A DNA stretch of 64,000 nucleotides from Nitrospirales bacterium (GTDB lineage: Bacteria; Nitrospirota; Nitrospiria; Nitrospirales; UBA8639), in NCBI GenBank assembly GCA_029261295.1, contig JAJDBP010000021.1:1-64000 (forward strand), written 5' to 3'. The notes under the pieces were generated by a model. That model ran no database searches, was not told the origin of the DNA, and saw only the letters and a list, made by a program, of their open reading frames with translations. Shown one piece after another: positions 1 to 7,839 of the stretch; the stretch's first letter is position 1; each line of letters begins with the position of its first letter. The position numbers and the translations under genes are program-made.

Positions 1-289
1 TGACGTATCAGGTGGCTCGTGGTGACACAAAGCAGAAATGCCAGAAAAAACAACAAACGAAAAGGAGAGAGGCTGCCGCACCTCCTAGCGCGTGGCAATG
101 AGAGTGGACAGGAAAGTTTTCACACAGCCTGGACCCAAAGCAGACATTAAGAAATTTGGAGTGGGTGCGGGCGAAGACATCGAAAGGTTGCAAGATTGAA
201 TTGGCTCCTTTGTGAGGTTTTACAAAAAAAGTAAGCCTCCCATCATGACGACAAGAGGCTTCCAAAAGAACATATCGAAGGTTAGGTGT

Positions 290-700
290 TTATGGCGTCT
301 GTGCTCCAGCACGTCGTCGTTGGTGCCACCGATAGCCAGCCAGGCCAAGAAGGCCGGATCCTAACAACAGGAATGTTGTGGGTTCGGGGATAGGATTGGG
401 GCCTGGACCAGATCCCTCTTGGGAAAACGTGAGACCCGTACTCGACATGCCAGCCGGCACATCAATGAGGGAGAGAAAGGCGTTGGCATTCGTATTAGCG
501 CGAAGATCCGAAAACGTTGGATAGCCAAAATACGTCAGCTCGCTGGTGCCACCGGTCACCGTAATATCCGCATCCGTCTCATCCTGGATAAGGTAATTCA
601 TGGCAAGGGACTGATTTGCGAGGAGCAATATGAGCAAAACAGCGAAAATAAGGGATCTGGATATTTTTCTTCTCATGCCCACTCTACAAAGCCGATTCAT
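290..700 (-). CDS. PEP-CTERM sorting domain protein, short (136 aa)
   Basis: A small exported protein with an N-terminal signal peptide (basic start, then a long Leu/Ile run ending near LANQSLA) and a C-terminal PEP-CTERM tag: PEPTTFLLLGSGLLGLAGY followed by an Arg-rich tail. Such tags are recognised by an exosortase, and the proteins usually go to the outer surface or the exopolysaccharide matrix. The middle (about 60 residues) has no motif I recognise, so its function is unknown. The start at 700 is preceded by an AGGAGG box seven bases upstream, better than the internal Met at residue 9. No exosortase gene lies in this window. A second PEP-CTERM protein is at 19600. Confidence 0.85.
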   Translation of the reverse strand: MNRLCRVGMRRKISRSLIFAVLLILLLANQSLAMNYLIQDETDADITVTGGTSELTYFGYPTFSDLRANTNANAFLSLIDVPAGMSSTGLTFSQEGSGPGPNPIPEPTTFLLLGSGLLGLAGYRWHQRRRAGAQTP

Positions 701-1190
701 TGTGTTGCCTCCTCTACTCCAAAAAATAGTTAAAGCCCCAAGTGTCTAGAGAACTACTACTTCAGGAATCGCTGAACCCCACCATTTTCAAATATAACTA
801 TCTTCACGCTTAGATTTTTTCTGCTAAGCTCCTATTCCTTATCCCACTGCACTAATCCCAAAGATTTATGGCCTCGGTGACTTTCCTAGACAAGACGGCA
901 AACTAAGATAGCTTTTTCCATGCTCGTTTTTCATCCCCCCCAAAAGAGGGGGGCAAAAAGATCTTAGGTAATTTTACGCTCGAATCCAATTGAATCTGAC
1001 CTCTGATGTTCTTTCTGAATGTCCGCTATTGGCCGTTTTGAGTCAAATTGCGGTGGTCTCTGAATATCCACTTTGGAGTGTGATAATCGTCATTGTCAGA
1101 AGGAAAATGTCACCGTTCTCCTAAGGGAAGTATTACATTTTTAGTAATTTTTGTGATCTCATCTGCCCATCCTCATGAAGCCTGTCTGTG

Positions 1191-1254
1191 GGGCAATGGT
1201 TTTGCCTACTTTTGCCGAAACAAAAGTGGGTCCCAGGCCGGGGCGAAACCCGGC
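1191..1254 (-). repeat. Partial inverted copy of the 187-bp dispersed repeat
   Basis: Read on the minus strand, this segment follows the first third of the repeats at 44151-44338 and 46458-46644. The shared core includes CTTTTGCCGAAACAAAAG (seen directly on the plus strand here), with GCAATGG before it and GAAACCCGGC after it. Similarity stops at both ends, so this is a fragment. Confidence 0.5.
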
Positions 1255-1310
1255 AAATTCCAAGAGGACAACAGAACCTCAAGAAAAAAGTACGATCACG
1301 GCTTGACTGG

Positions 1311-1331
1311 ATTCCCACTTTCGTGGGAATG
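1311..1331. repeat. Short palindromic element
   Basis: A perfect 8-bp inverted repeat (ATTCCCAC, loop TTTC, GTGGGAAT) directly upstream of the esterase start. Similar short palindromes are scattered between genes in many bacteria. It lacks a T-run, so it is not an obvious terminator. Confidence 0.5.
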
Positions 1332-1336
1332 ACAGT

Positions 1337-2653
1337 ATGAATAGCATGCGTCGATTTATTCTTACATACGGCATTTCCTTGTTTCTTGTTACGGGTCTGT
1401 TCTCAGCGCCTGTTGGGGAAGATTCGGTCGGTGCGGCGGTTGTTTCTGATGACGCTCAGTCTCTTGACTCCTTGGTTCGAGACTATGTGCAAGGATCTTC
1501 TGAGCCCTCACATGATGTGTTGCTCTCTCAAATTTTGAAACATCCTGATGCCAACCTTCAAATAGTTGAGGCGGCGATTCGAGCCATCCCTCATTACTCG
1601 AAAGCTTCGGTTGGGGCGCAGCCTCATCGCTCGGTGAGGGTGAAAGGGAAGGATACGTCCTATGCGTTGTATGTGCCCCCTTCCTATACCCCTGATCAGG
1701 CGTATCCCCTTATTCTCTGTTTGCATGGCGCTGGGTTTACCGGGGAAGCCTATTTGGAGCGATGGGTACCACGGTTGGAAGATCGTTATATCCTGGCTTG
1801 TCCAACTATGCCTCGAGGTGCTTGGTGGACACGGTTTGCTGAGAAGGTCATTCTTGAAATCTTGAACAGTCTTTCTGAGGAATATCATCTTGATCAAGAT
1901 CGAATCTTTCTGACGGGGATGTCCAATGGTGGGATCGGCGCCTGGATTATTGGAATGCATCATGCGGACCGGTTTGCAGGCATCGCCCCAATGGCGAGCG
2001 GTGTGGATGATGTTATGTTCCCATTTGTAGAAAATTTAATAAATACCCCAGTGTACGTGATTCATGGGAAAGCCGATCAGGTGATGCCTGTTCAACTTAG
2101 TCGAGATCTGGTGCAGGAAATGAAACGTCATGGGGTTTCCTACCAATATCGCGAACACAAATGGACGCATCCTCATGCAGGGGGACATTTTTTTCCACGA
2201 AAAGAATTGCCGGAATTAATTACGTGGTTTGATACACAGCGTCGATCAGGGATCCCTACTCGGGTTTCCCTCGTGCGTGATGCTTCCCATGCCATGCCGT
2301 TGTCATGGAGTCGAATTGATGCGACGGAGCAAATTGCCGAATTTTCAGAAAATCTTGTGGATAAGCGTGACCGGCTGATTGCGGCTGCAATATACGCCAA
2401 ACTGCATGCAGAAATCGTCAACCCAAATACAATCGAAGTAAGGGCGATTCGTGTAAAGCAATATACGGTGTTTTTGAACCAGGCGTTAGTGGATTTTTCC
2501 AAGCCGATTGTGGTGAGAACCAATAGCGAAAAATCCTTCGAAGGGATGGTAGAGTCCAGTATGAAGACGATGCTTGAAGAAGCGCGTCAACGGCGTGATC
2601 GGAATAATCTTTATTCGGCTAGGCTGACGATTAATTTGGCTCCTGCCCAGTGA
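1337..2653 (+). CDS. Secreted alpha/beta-hydrolase (esterase / predicted peptidase type)
   Basis: A 438-residue exported protein: a hydrophobic signal peptide (residues about 6-24) and then, from about residue 95, an alpha/beta-hydrolase fold of the polyhydroxybutyrate-depolymerase/LpqC-like kind. Visible parts are the beta-strand and oxyanion region LILCLHGAGFTGEA, the nucleophile elbow GMSNGG (GXSXG), the Asp region VIHGKADQVMP, and a His near HAGGHFFP, together a plausible Ser-Asp-His triad. The C-terminal 130 residues, after the hydrolase domain, are unassigned and may form a separate domain. Substrate unknown. It stands alone, converging on the M48 protease gene. A short palindrome sits directly before the start. 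Confidence 0.75.
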   Translation: MNSMRRFILTYGISLFLVTGLFSAPVGEDSVGAAVVSDDAQSLDSLVRDYVQGSSEPSHDVLLSQILKHPDANLQIVEAAIRAIPHYSKASVGAQPHRSVRVKGKDTSYALYVPPSYTPDQAYPLILCLHGAGFTGEAYLERWVPRLEDRYILACPTMPRGAWWTRFAEKVILEILNSLSEEYHLDQDRIFLTGMSNGGIGAWIIGMHHADRFAGIAPMASGVDDVMFPFVENLINTPVYVIHGKADQVMPVQLSRDLVQEMKRHGVSYQYREHKWTHPHAGGHFFPRKELPELITWFDTQRRSGIPTRVSLVRDASHAMPLSWSRIDATEQIAEFSENLVDKRDRLIAAAIYAKLHAEIVNPNTIEVRAIRVKQYTVFLNQALVDFSKPIVVRTNSEKSFEGMVESSMKTMLEEARQRRDRNNLYSARLTINLAPAQ

Positions 2654-2692
2654 GGGGTGTCTCTTGGTTCATTGTAGATGTTCCATCTGAAG

Positions 2693-3571
2693 TCAGGATG
2701 TTGGCCTGGAAGAAGAACTGCAATGTTGGCTGCGAATAGCAAGGGCTTCAGGCATCCATTGTTCGAACTGTCTGATTCGAGTTTCATGGCTGGGGTGAGT
2801 TGACATAAATTCCGACGGTTGTTTGCCTTGGCTCATTTGACCCATCCGTTCCCATAGCTTGGGGGCCTCGATGGGGTCGAAGCAGGCGCGGGCGACAAAC
2901 AGCAATCCCATATAATCGGCCTCCGATTCATGATCTCTGGAAAACGGCAGCAAGACGCCATATTGGGCTCCTACCCCTAACGCCCCCATCACCGCCCGTT
3001 GTGTTTGGAAATCCATATCACCTAATGCCACGCTCGCGGCCATGGAGCCAATTTGAACTAATTTTTGATAGGCCATTCTCTCTGCCCCATGACGAGCAAT
3101 AGCATGCGCTATTTCATGGCCCATGACCACCGCCAAGCCATTCGTATTTTCCGCCACAGCAAATAGGCCGGTATATACGGCTGTTTTCCCTCCTGGTAAG
3201 GCAAACGCATTTGCCTGGTCAGATTGAATGACATTAAATTCCCAGTTAAACCCAGGGTCCACATCAGCAGCCGCTTTGGCTAATTTTTGACCAATCGTTC
3301 GGATCAAATCTACTGCTTCCCCTTGCTGCAAAACATTTGATTGACCAAGAATTTCCTGGTAGGACTGCAACCCAAGGGACATTTCTTGCTCTCGAGTCAT
3401 ATCCACTAATTGGGAGCGGCCTGTGAGGGGAACGGTTTCTTGATTGGACACGTAATAATATAAACCGTAGATCGCAAACAAGACGATAGGAATAAGTCGG
3501 ACTTTCCAACTCATTCGTCGGCGTGGTTGGCCGCTCATTCCGCCTCTTCGTCCAAAAGGCCCTATCCGCAT
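2693..3571 (-). CDS. M48 family zinc metalloprotease, membrane-anchored
   Basis: A membrane-anchored protease of the M48 family (YcaL/BepA/LoiP-like size, 292 aa). One transmembrane segment (about residues 22-41) precedes the catalytic domain. The zinc motif HEIAH lies at residues 152-156 (VVMGHEIAHAIARHG), with the third ligand in HESEADYMG. Family members act in the periplasm on damaged or misassembled envelope proteins; the substrate here is unknown. Alternative starts exist at 3538 (Met12, with a GAGGCGGA box before it) and 3514 (Met20); either would keep the anchor. It is followed on the same strand by the DUF937 and Kbp genes, with gaps too large to prove an operon. Confidence 0.85.
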   Translation of the reverse strand: MRIGPFGRRGGMSGQPRRRMSWKVRLIPIVLFAIYGLYYYVSNQETVPLTGRSQLVDMTREQEMSLGLQSYQEILGQSNVLQQGEAVDLIRTIGQKLAKAAADVDPGFNWEFNVIQSDQANAFALPGGKTAVYTGLFAVAENTNGLAVVMGHEIAHAIARHGAERMAYQKLVQIGSMAASVALGDMDFQTQRAVMGALGVGAQYGVLLPFSRDHESEADYMGLLFVARACFDPIEAPKLWERMGQMSQGKQPSEFMSTHPSHETRIRQFEQWMPEALAIRSQHCSSSSRPTS

Positions 3572-3624
3572 TTCTTAAATTTTCCCATCCAGCATGAACC
3601 TAGATTGTCAGTATGCCAAAAGGT

Positions 3625-4176
3625 TTAACTGAAAAATTTTTTGGCAGCGATGCCCAGTAAGTCATCAGCAATGGATCCATCCCCATCAAAATCTAAAAAG
3701 GATGCCAAGCCGCTTAGGCCCGAAGGCTGGGCTTGCGTTTGAGTTCCGACCATGCCTGCCCCGGTAGCTTTTTGACTGAGAGCACCCATGGCCACTGAAG
3801 CCACCATGGGGAGCATTTTTTTGAGAATGTCTGCTCCGATGCCAGTATTCGCTGATGCTCGCGATGCAACATTACGGCTGACTTCTTTGCTTCCAAATAA
3901 ATGTCCTAAAATATTATTGCCATCATTAACGGTATCTGCTTGCTCGAGTAATTGTGGGTTTTCTAGGTATTGTTGGTGGTTCCCTCGCCCTAGGGCTCCC
4001 AGCAAGGCGCCTAATCCATCTCCTGAAGATCCATTATTCCCCATTGCCCGTGCCACCGCCGGTAGTAATTGTCCCAGCGCACTTTGGGTTTGTGATTCCC
4101 CCAGACCTAAAGATTTGGACATATTTTGAACGACGGCACCGCCGCCAGCATTCATGATGGTATCTAAGAGGTTCAT
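3625..4176 (-). CDS. DUF937 domain protein
   Basis: A 183-residue protein rich in Gly, Ala, Gln and Ser whose first 50 residues (MNLLDTIMNAGGGAVVQNMS, then LGLGESQTQSALGQLLPAVA) are typical of DUF937 (YidB-like) proteins. The C-terminal part contains FLDFDGDGSIADDLLG, an EF-hand-like acidic loop also common in this group. No enzymatic motif is present; the cellular role of DUF937 proteins is not established. There is a good start at 4176, with an AAGGAG-like box just upstream on the minus strand. Confidence 0.8.
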   Translation of the reverse strand: MNLLDTIMNAGGGAVVQNMSKSLGLGESQTQSALGQLLPAVARAMGNNGSSGDGLGALLGALGRGNHQQYLENPQLLEQADTVNDGNNILGHLFGSKEVSRNVASRASANTGIGADILKKMLPMVASVAMGALSQKATGAGMVGTQTQAQPSGLSGLASFLDFDGDGSIADDLLGIAAKKFFS

Positions 4177-4395
4177 CGTGGAAACTCCTTTTGTATAAAT
4201 TTGAAGAATAGACCACTTCTAGGAATGTTACTGAAAAGAGGGGAGGGAAATTTTACTGGAAGTCCAAATAAATCGCTATACGTGTATACCCGAAGTCTTG
4301 GCTTTGAGCCTTGAGGGCTTGGACCATCGTTCTTGATGAATAGGGTGAAGACGGAGGATAGCTTGAGATGCCTTTCGATGTTGAGGACAATCGGT

Positions 4396-4436
4396 GGCGA
4401 ATGCCTTTCGGAAATCACTTCCGAAAAACATTCGCC
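4396..4436. repeat. 41-bp two-stage hairpin downstream of kbp
   Basis: Two nested perfect inverted repeats: GGCGAATG (4396-4403) pairs with CATTCGCC (4429-4436), and TTTCGGAA (4406-4413) pairs with TTCCGAAA (4419-4426), separated by two unpaired bases on each side and a 5-base loop. It lies 40 bp beyond the kbp stop on the minus strand. There is no U-run, so it is either a non-canonical 3'-end hairpin or a palindromic repeat element. Confidence 0.7.
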
Positions 4437-4475
4437 TATCTGAGGAAAGGTGTAAAAGGCAACAGAGCGTGGTTA

Positions 4476-4916
4476 TCAAAGAGGAATGCGGATTTTTTGA
4501 CCTGGATAAATCAAATTCGGATCTTTGATAACTTCCCGGTTTGCTTCAAAAATTTTGGGATATGCCATAGCATCCCCTAGATATTGTTTGGCAATTTTAG
4601 AGAGGGTATCTCCGCTTTTGATGATATAATACTCCACTTTAGGTGTTTGAGGTGGTTCCGGAGTCGTGAGTTGGTCCGCATACACATTTGAGACCCCTTT
4701 GACATTTCCTGCAAGCAGAATGGCTTTCTCTTTTACTGCGATATCCGGGGCTTGGCCCTGAAGGAATGTTTTACCATCAGCTTCTTGGAATTCTATTGCA
4801 AGGTTGGCGATGCTCAATCCACGGGATTCAATATGTTGCTTAATTTTGGTAGCCGGATCTTCACCTGATCCAAAAATCTTTTCTCCAATGTCTCTGACAA
4901 AATCGAATAACCCCAT
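4476..4916 (-). CDS. kbp: BON-LysM protein, Kbp/YgaU family
   Basis: A 146-residue cytoplasmic-type protein in the order expected of the E. coli K+-binding protein Kbp (YgaU): a short N-terminal segment (MGLFDFVRDIGEKIFG), a BON-like domain (about residues 20-85, with LQGQAPDIAVKEKAILLAGN), then a LysM domain (about 97-146: YIIKSGDTLSKIAKQYLG through LIYPGQKIRIPL). Length and order match the family closely. Kbp binds potassium in E. coli; the same role here is inferred by similarity. A GGAGG-type box precedes the start at 4916. Confidence 0.85.
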   Translation of the reverse strand: MGLFDFVRDIGEKIFGSGEDPATKIKQHIESRGLSIANLAIEFQEADGKTFLQGQAPDIAVKEKAILLAGNVKGVSNVYADQLTTPEPPQTPKVEYYIIKSGDTLSKIAKQYLGDAMAYPKIFEANREVIKDPNLIYPGQKIRIPL

Positions 4917-5165
4917 TGAAAACCTCCTGGTAAGGAATAGATGATGAGGGGGTAAGAATCAGATACGATATCGAGTCTGGTATCATTAGTAAAGGCGATC
5001 GAGTCAATTTTGGGGTGTGAGAAGCTATTTCGCTGAAAAAAGCTAAGAGCGAATGTAGGAAAGCCGATCAAGGAAATACGATAAGGAGTTTGAAAAAGCT
5101 CTCGGCTTTCTTGAGGCTTGTTGTGTCATGGCAAATCTTTACCCCCTCAGAAACAAGAGGAAGTG

Positions 5166-5858
5166 ATGACAGCTGAACGTACTCCTTTAGATTCTTCATC
5201 GCGGAAATTTTCTGGAAAACAGGTGGTGCTCTTTGTTGGGCTGGCAGTTTTGGCCACCGGGTTAATCACAGCCTGGTGGGTTAACCAATATTTGTATGCA
5301 GCGACATTTGAGCCAATCCAATTGACTCAGGTGGAGCAACAGTCTTTGAACAGTAAAATGGCTCAATTGGGTCAAGCGACTCCCATGAGAAATCCTGCCT
5401 CAATTCCAGAAAGGGTTTCTTCTGGCGGCGGCTTAAAACCTGAGCCTTATTCAGAAGAAGGCGCCTCACGAGAGATTCAATTAACCGAGCGAGAAGTGAA
5501 TGCGTTAATTGCGAAGGATGTAGAAATGGCCAAGCACGTGGCCATTGATCTAGCAGAGAATCTTGTGAGCGTGAAATTAGTTGTGCCTGTGAATGACGAC
5601 ATGCCTTTGGTGGGTGGTAAAACTCTGAAGTTAAATTTTGGGGTGGAACTCAGTTATGCCAATGGCAAACCTGTGGTGGCTATGGAGGGAATTAGTCTGG
5701 GTGGAGTTCCGCTCCCAAGTGCGTGGTGGGGGGATATCAAGCATCTCAATTTGGTTGAACAGTTTGGTGGAGCGGGAGGTTTTTGGGAGCAATTTTCCAA
5801 GGGCGTCGAAGATCTTCGCATTCAAGATGGCCGATTGCATATCAAGTTAAAAGAATAA
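5166..5858 (+). CDS. Membrane-anchored protein of unknown function (230 aa)
   Basis: The reading frame is open from a TTG at 5118, but the ATG at 5166 is preceded by AGAGGAAGTG and gives a standard N-terminus, so I choose it. One transmembrane segment (VVLFVGLAVLATGLITAWWV) is followed by about 190 periplasmic residues with a Gln/Ser-rich linker and then a compact region (EIQLTEREVNALIAKD, VVPVNDDMPLVGGKTLKLNF). I do not recognise the family. The pattern of a lipid-binding-like C-terminal sheet domain after an anchor is only suggestive. It stands alone. Confidence 0.7.
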   Translation: MTAERTPLDSSSRKFSGKQVVLFVGLAVLATGLITAWWVNQYLYAATFEPIQLTQVEQQSLNSKMAQLGQATPMRNPASIPERVSSGGGLKPEPYSEEGASREIQLTEREVNALIAKDVEMAKHVAIDLAENLVSVKLVVPVNDDMPLVGGKTLKLNFGVELSYANGKPVVAMEGISLGGVPLPSAWWGDIKHLNLVEQFGGAGGFWEQFSKGVEDLRIQDGRLHIKLKE

Positions 5859-6025
5859 TACGTTCCCTTATTGAGTTGGTTGTTTGTTCTCATATCATCT
5901 CTCCAAGTGTCTTCAATAAACCTTTTCTGATTGTTTACGTCTTTGGTTATAGTTCGGTGGTAAGGGAGTCTTCCCTCAAGAGGATTTTGTTGTAAGTGGA
6001 GAATTATTGAGGAAGGGGAGGAAAC

Positions 6026-6058
6026 CCACCGTTGGATGTTACTCCAAGGTGGGTTGTG
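6026..6058. terminator. Strong hairpin, possible 3'-end structure
   Basis: AACCCACC pairs with GGTGGGTT, and TTGGA with TCCAA inside it, giving 13 base pairs around a 6-base loop. It sits between the converging ends of the genes at 5858 (plus) and 6085 (minus). Neither strand shows a clear T-run after the stem, so termination is inference. Confidence 0.4.
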
Positions 6059-6084
6059 GGATACTTACTATGAGAATTGCACCA

Positions 6085-6402
6085 TTATCCTACGAGTTGT
6101 GCTGCAGGTTTTTGAGCAGATCGATGTACGTATTTCCGAGACTTGGTCCATCCACGTTTAGTTGAAGGGGTTGGATCCAAGGTTGGCTGAATAGTGCGAG
6201 GTGGGACAAATGAATCATCCAAGGCTAAGATGTCTTCGGCTTGTTGCAGTTCTTTAAGGCGGGTGTGATGTTGTTCTAATTCCCAAACCACGGCTTTGTT
6301 GAGTTGTGTAATCTTGTCTTGCAACTCTTTCATTGCCCGTTCATGATGTTGTACCTCGTTTTTTCGAGCCACACTAATGTACTGAACATCCACGTACGTC
6401 AT
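6085..6402 (-). CDS. Small coiled-coil protein of unknown function (105 aa)
   Basis: The start at 6402 has an AGGAGG-type box (GGAGGAGGAAAAATCCA before ATG), which supports a real gene. Residues about 15-60 form a charged heptad-like helix (NEVQHHERAMKELQDKITQL, then the ELEQHHTRLKELQQAEDIL stretch), followed by a Pro/Thr-rich linker and a basic tail (KRGWTKSRKYVHRSAQK). It has no signal peptide or known domain. It could be a nucleic-acid-associated or structural small protein; function not assigned. Confidence 0.6.
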   Translation of the reverse strand: MTYVDVQYISVARKNEVQHHERAMKELQDKITQLNKAVVWELEQHHTRLKELQQAEDILALDDSFVPPRTIQPTLDPTPSTKRGWTKSRKYVHRSAQKPAAQLVG

Positions 6403-6953
6403 TGGATTTTTCCTCCTCCTGTGTAATAACTACTTGTTGAGCCGTATCCCAAATCAATCTTGCTTTGGGATGGATCGATACTCTAAGCAATACTTTTGCC
6501 ATGCAGGTTTGAATGGTGGGCCAAGATTTCTAATTCCTTGATCTTCCTTATAATTTTGCCTTGGGAGAAGTTTAAAAGTTCAAGGAAGGCACATATGAAA
6601 ACATGCAACAGTTAATTTTTGTGACAAGTAGTTGAGAATTCTTGAGAAAAGAAAGAAGATAATGAAATGTTTCCACCTAATGGAGGCAGTTCATCAAAAA
6701 AAGAGAAAACTTCTTCGACATAACGTGTGGAAAGAGGACGAGGTTCGGAAGGGGAAGAAGGAATGATGAAGTGGCTTCTTTAGTGTCTGAAGATATTCTA
6801 GCGTGTTTTAGTTTGTCCCCAACCGTTTATGGAAATTGTTGACTGTCTTGCTATAGAACAAGGCATTTCATCCGATGGAGATCATATTCATGAGGCAGTT
6901 GGCTATTATCAATACATAAAGTAGGTTCTTAGAAAAAAGACAAGATTATCACT
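6403..6953. other. Intergenic stretch without recognisable genes
   Basis: About 550 bp between divergent genes (6402 minus, 6954 plus). It is AT-rich, with only very short open frames and no hairpin with a T-run. It must hold the promoters of both flanking genes, but I cannot point to convincing -35/-10 boxes. Confidence 0.4.
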
Positions 6954-7703
6954 ATGAAGAAACCGTACACATCTCAGAAATTTCGGAACCATCTATTAGA
7001 TCTTATGGAGCAGAAGGATCACTGGGCATGGGTTCAGTTCATCGGTCCATCCATTACCAAATCGAAGCTTAAAATTCATTATCAACAAGAATATGCGGTC
7101 TATGTTCGTGACTTTCCTGTGTTTCTTTCTCGCATTCATGGCAAAAACCCACCCTTGATAGTTCGGAAAATGTTAGCTGAGAATATTTTTGAGGAGGATA
7201 CGGGGCAATTATCTTTGGGGGTCTCTCATCCTGACCTCTTTTTGAAAATGATGCAAGGATTAGGGTTTCGACGAAAGAATTTTGAGCCTATATCGCTTTT
7301 TCCTGCTACTCGGCGTTATCGACAATGGTTAGATAAGATGTCCGATCATCCTGATTGGGTGGTTGGCGCGGCGGTGATGACAATATTTGTGGAAGGGAGT
7401 ATTCATGATCGTGATGAGCTGTCTCGCAAAGCTCGCCCAAAAACCACAAATCAAATCTCAACAAAAATTAAGAATCATCCCCTTGTGAAGTTTCATGGTG
7501 TTTCCCCGAATGCGTTGGATTTAATTCGGGCACATCAATTGGTCGAGGGCGGTCATCGACATGATGCCTATGACATGGTCGTCAATCATGCCAGAACACG
7601 AAGCCAACAAGATATGATTTTGAAAACCCTGCAGCGAACCCTGGTCCTGTGGCTCCGTTATCGAGATGGCTTGGCTCGTGCCTGTGAATTACATCAAAAA
7701 TAG
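6954..7703 (+). CDS. Heme-oxygenase-fold (HDO / TenA-PqqC-like) iron-containing oxidase candidate
   Basis: A 249-residue soluble all-helical protein that fits the 'iron-containing redox enzyme' branch of the TenA/PqqC/heme-oxygenase-like superfamily. Spaced Glu/Asp/His ligands characteristic of diiron HDO enzymes can be seen: QQEYAVYVRDFP in helix 1, LAENIFEEDTG with a following SHPDLF, EGSIHDRDELS, and FHGV...RAHQLVEGGHRHD. HDO enzymes use O2 to oxidise or cleave C-C and C-N bonds of small molecules; the substrate cannot be predicted. The radical SAM gene starts 137 bp downstream on the same strand, so a joint pathway is plausible. The N-terminal ATG is clear. Confidence 0.65.
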   Translation: MKKPYTSQKFRNHLLDLMEQKDHWAWVQFIGPSITKSKLKIHYQQEYAVYVRDFPVFLSRIHGKNPPLIVRKMLAENIFEEDTGQLSLGVSHPDLFLKMMQGLGFRRKNFEPISLFPATRRYRQWLDKMSDHPDWVVGAAVMTIFVEGSIHDRDELSRKARPKTTNQISTKIKNHPLVKFHGVSPNALDLIRAHQLVEGGHRHDAYDMVVNHARTRSQQDMILKTLQRTLVLWLRYRDGLARACELHQK

Positions 7704-7839
7704 TTATCAAGGTTGGCTGAAATGGATTAGCCCATTATCCTGGCAGGACTTATCATTCTTCCTCGCTTGTCGTTTTCCTCCCTCTTTACACGATTTCTCA
7801 ATCAGTAAAAACTAGCCTGAATGTCGTGGAGTATGGTAG

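Larger units (their letters stand above)
750..1336. other. Non-coding stretch with short repeat-like hairpins
   Basis: I see no convincing gene here. It contains a C7/G6 hairpin (about 934-953) flanked by T-rich and A-rich sides, a 64-bp segment (1191-1254) related in inverse orientation to the larger repeats at 44151 and 46458, and an 8-bp perfect hairpin of the ATTCCCAC/GTGGGAAT kind (about 1311-1331) just before the esterase gene. It looks like a collection point for dispersed intergenic repeats. Confidence 0.5.

Noticed and set aside
1-265. 85-codon minus-strand frame at the left edge
   Set aside because: Cys/His/Phe-rich translation with no domain; the left flank is not visible, so nothing can be supported.
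419-733. 104-codon frame on the plus strand
   Set aside because: It is the antisense of the PEP-CTERM gene at 290-700, has no ribosome-binding site and an unnatural Arg/Lys-rich composition.
934-953. C7/G6 hairpin as a terminator
   Set aside because: Neither strand has a T-run after the stem; it is better treated as a palindromic repeat.
1093-1332. 79-codon frame overlapping the inverted repeat fragment
   Set aside because: It covers a repeat fragment and a palindrome, has a TTG-type start without a ribosome-binding site.
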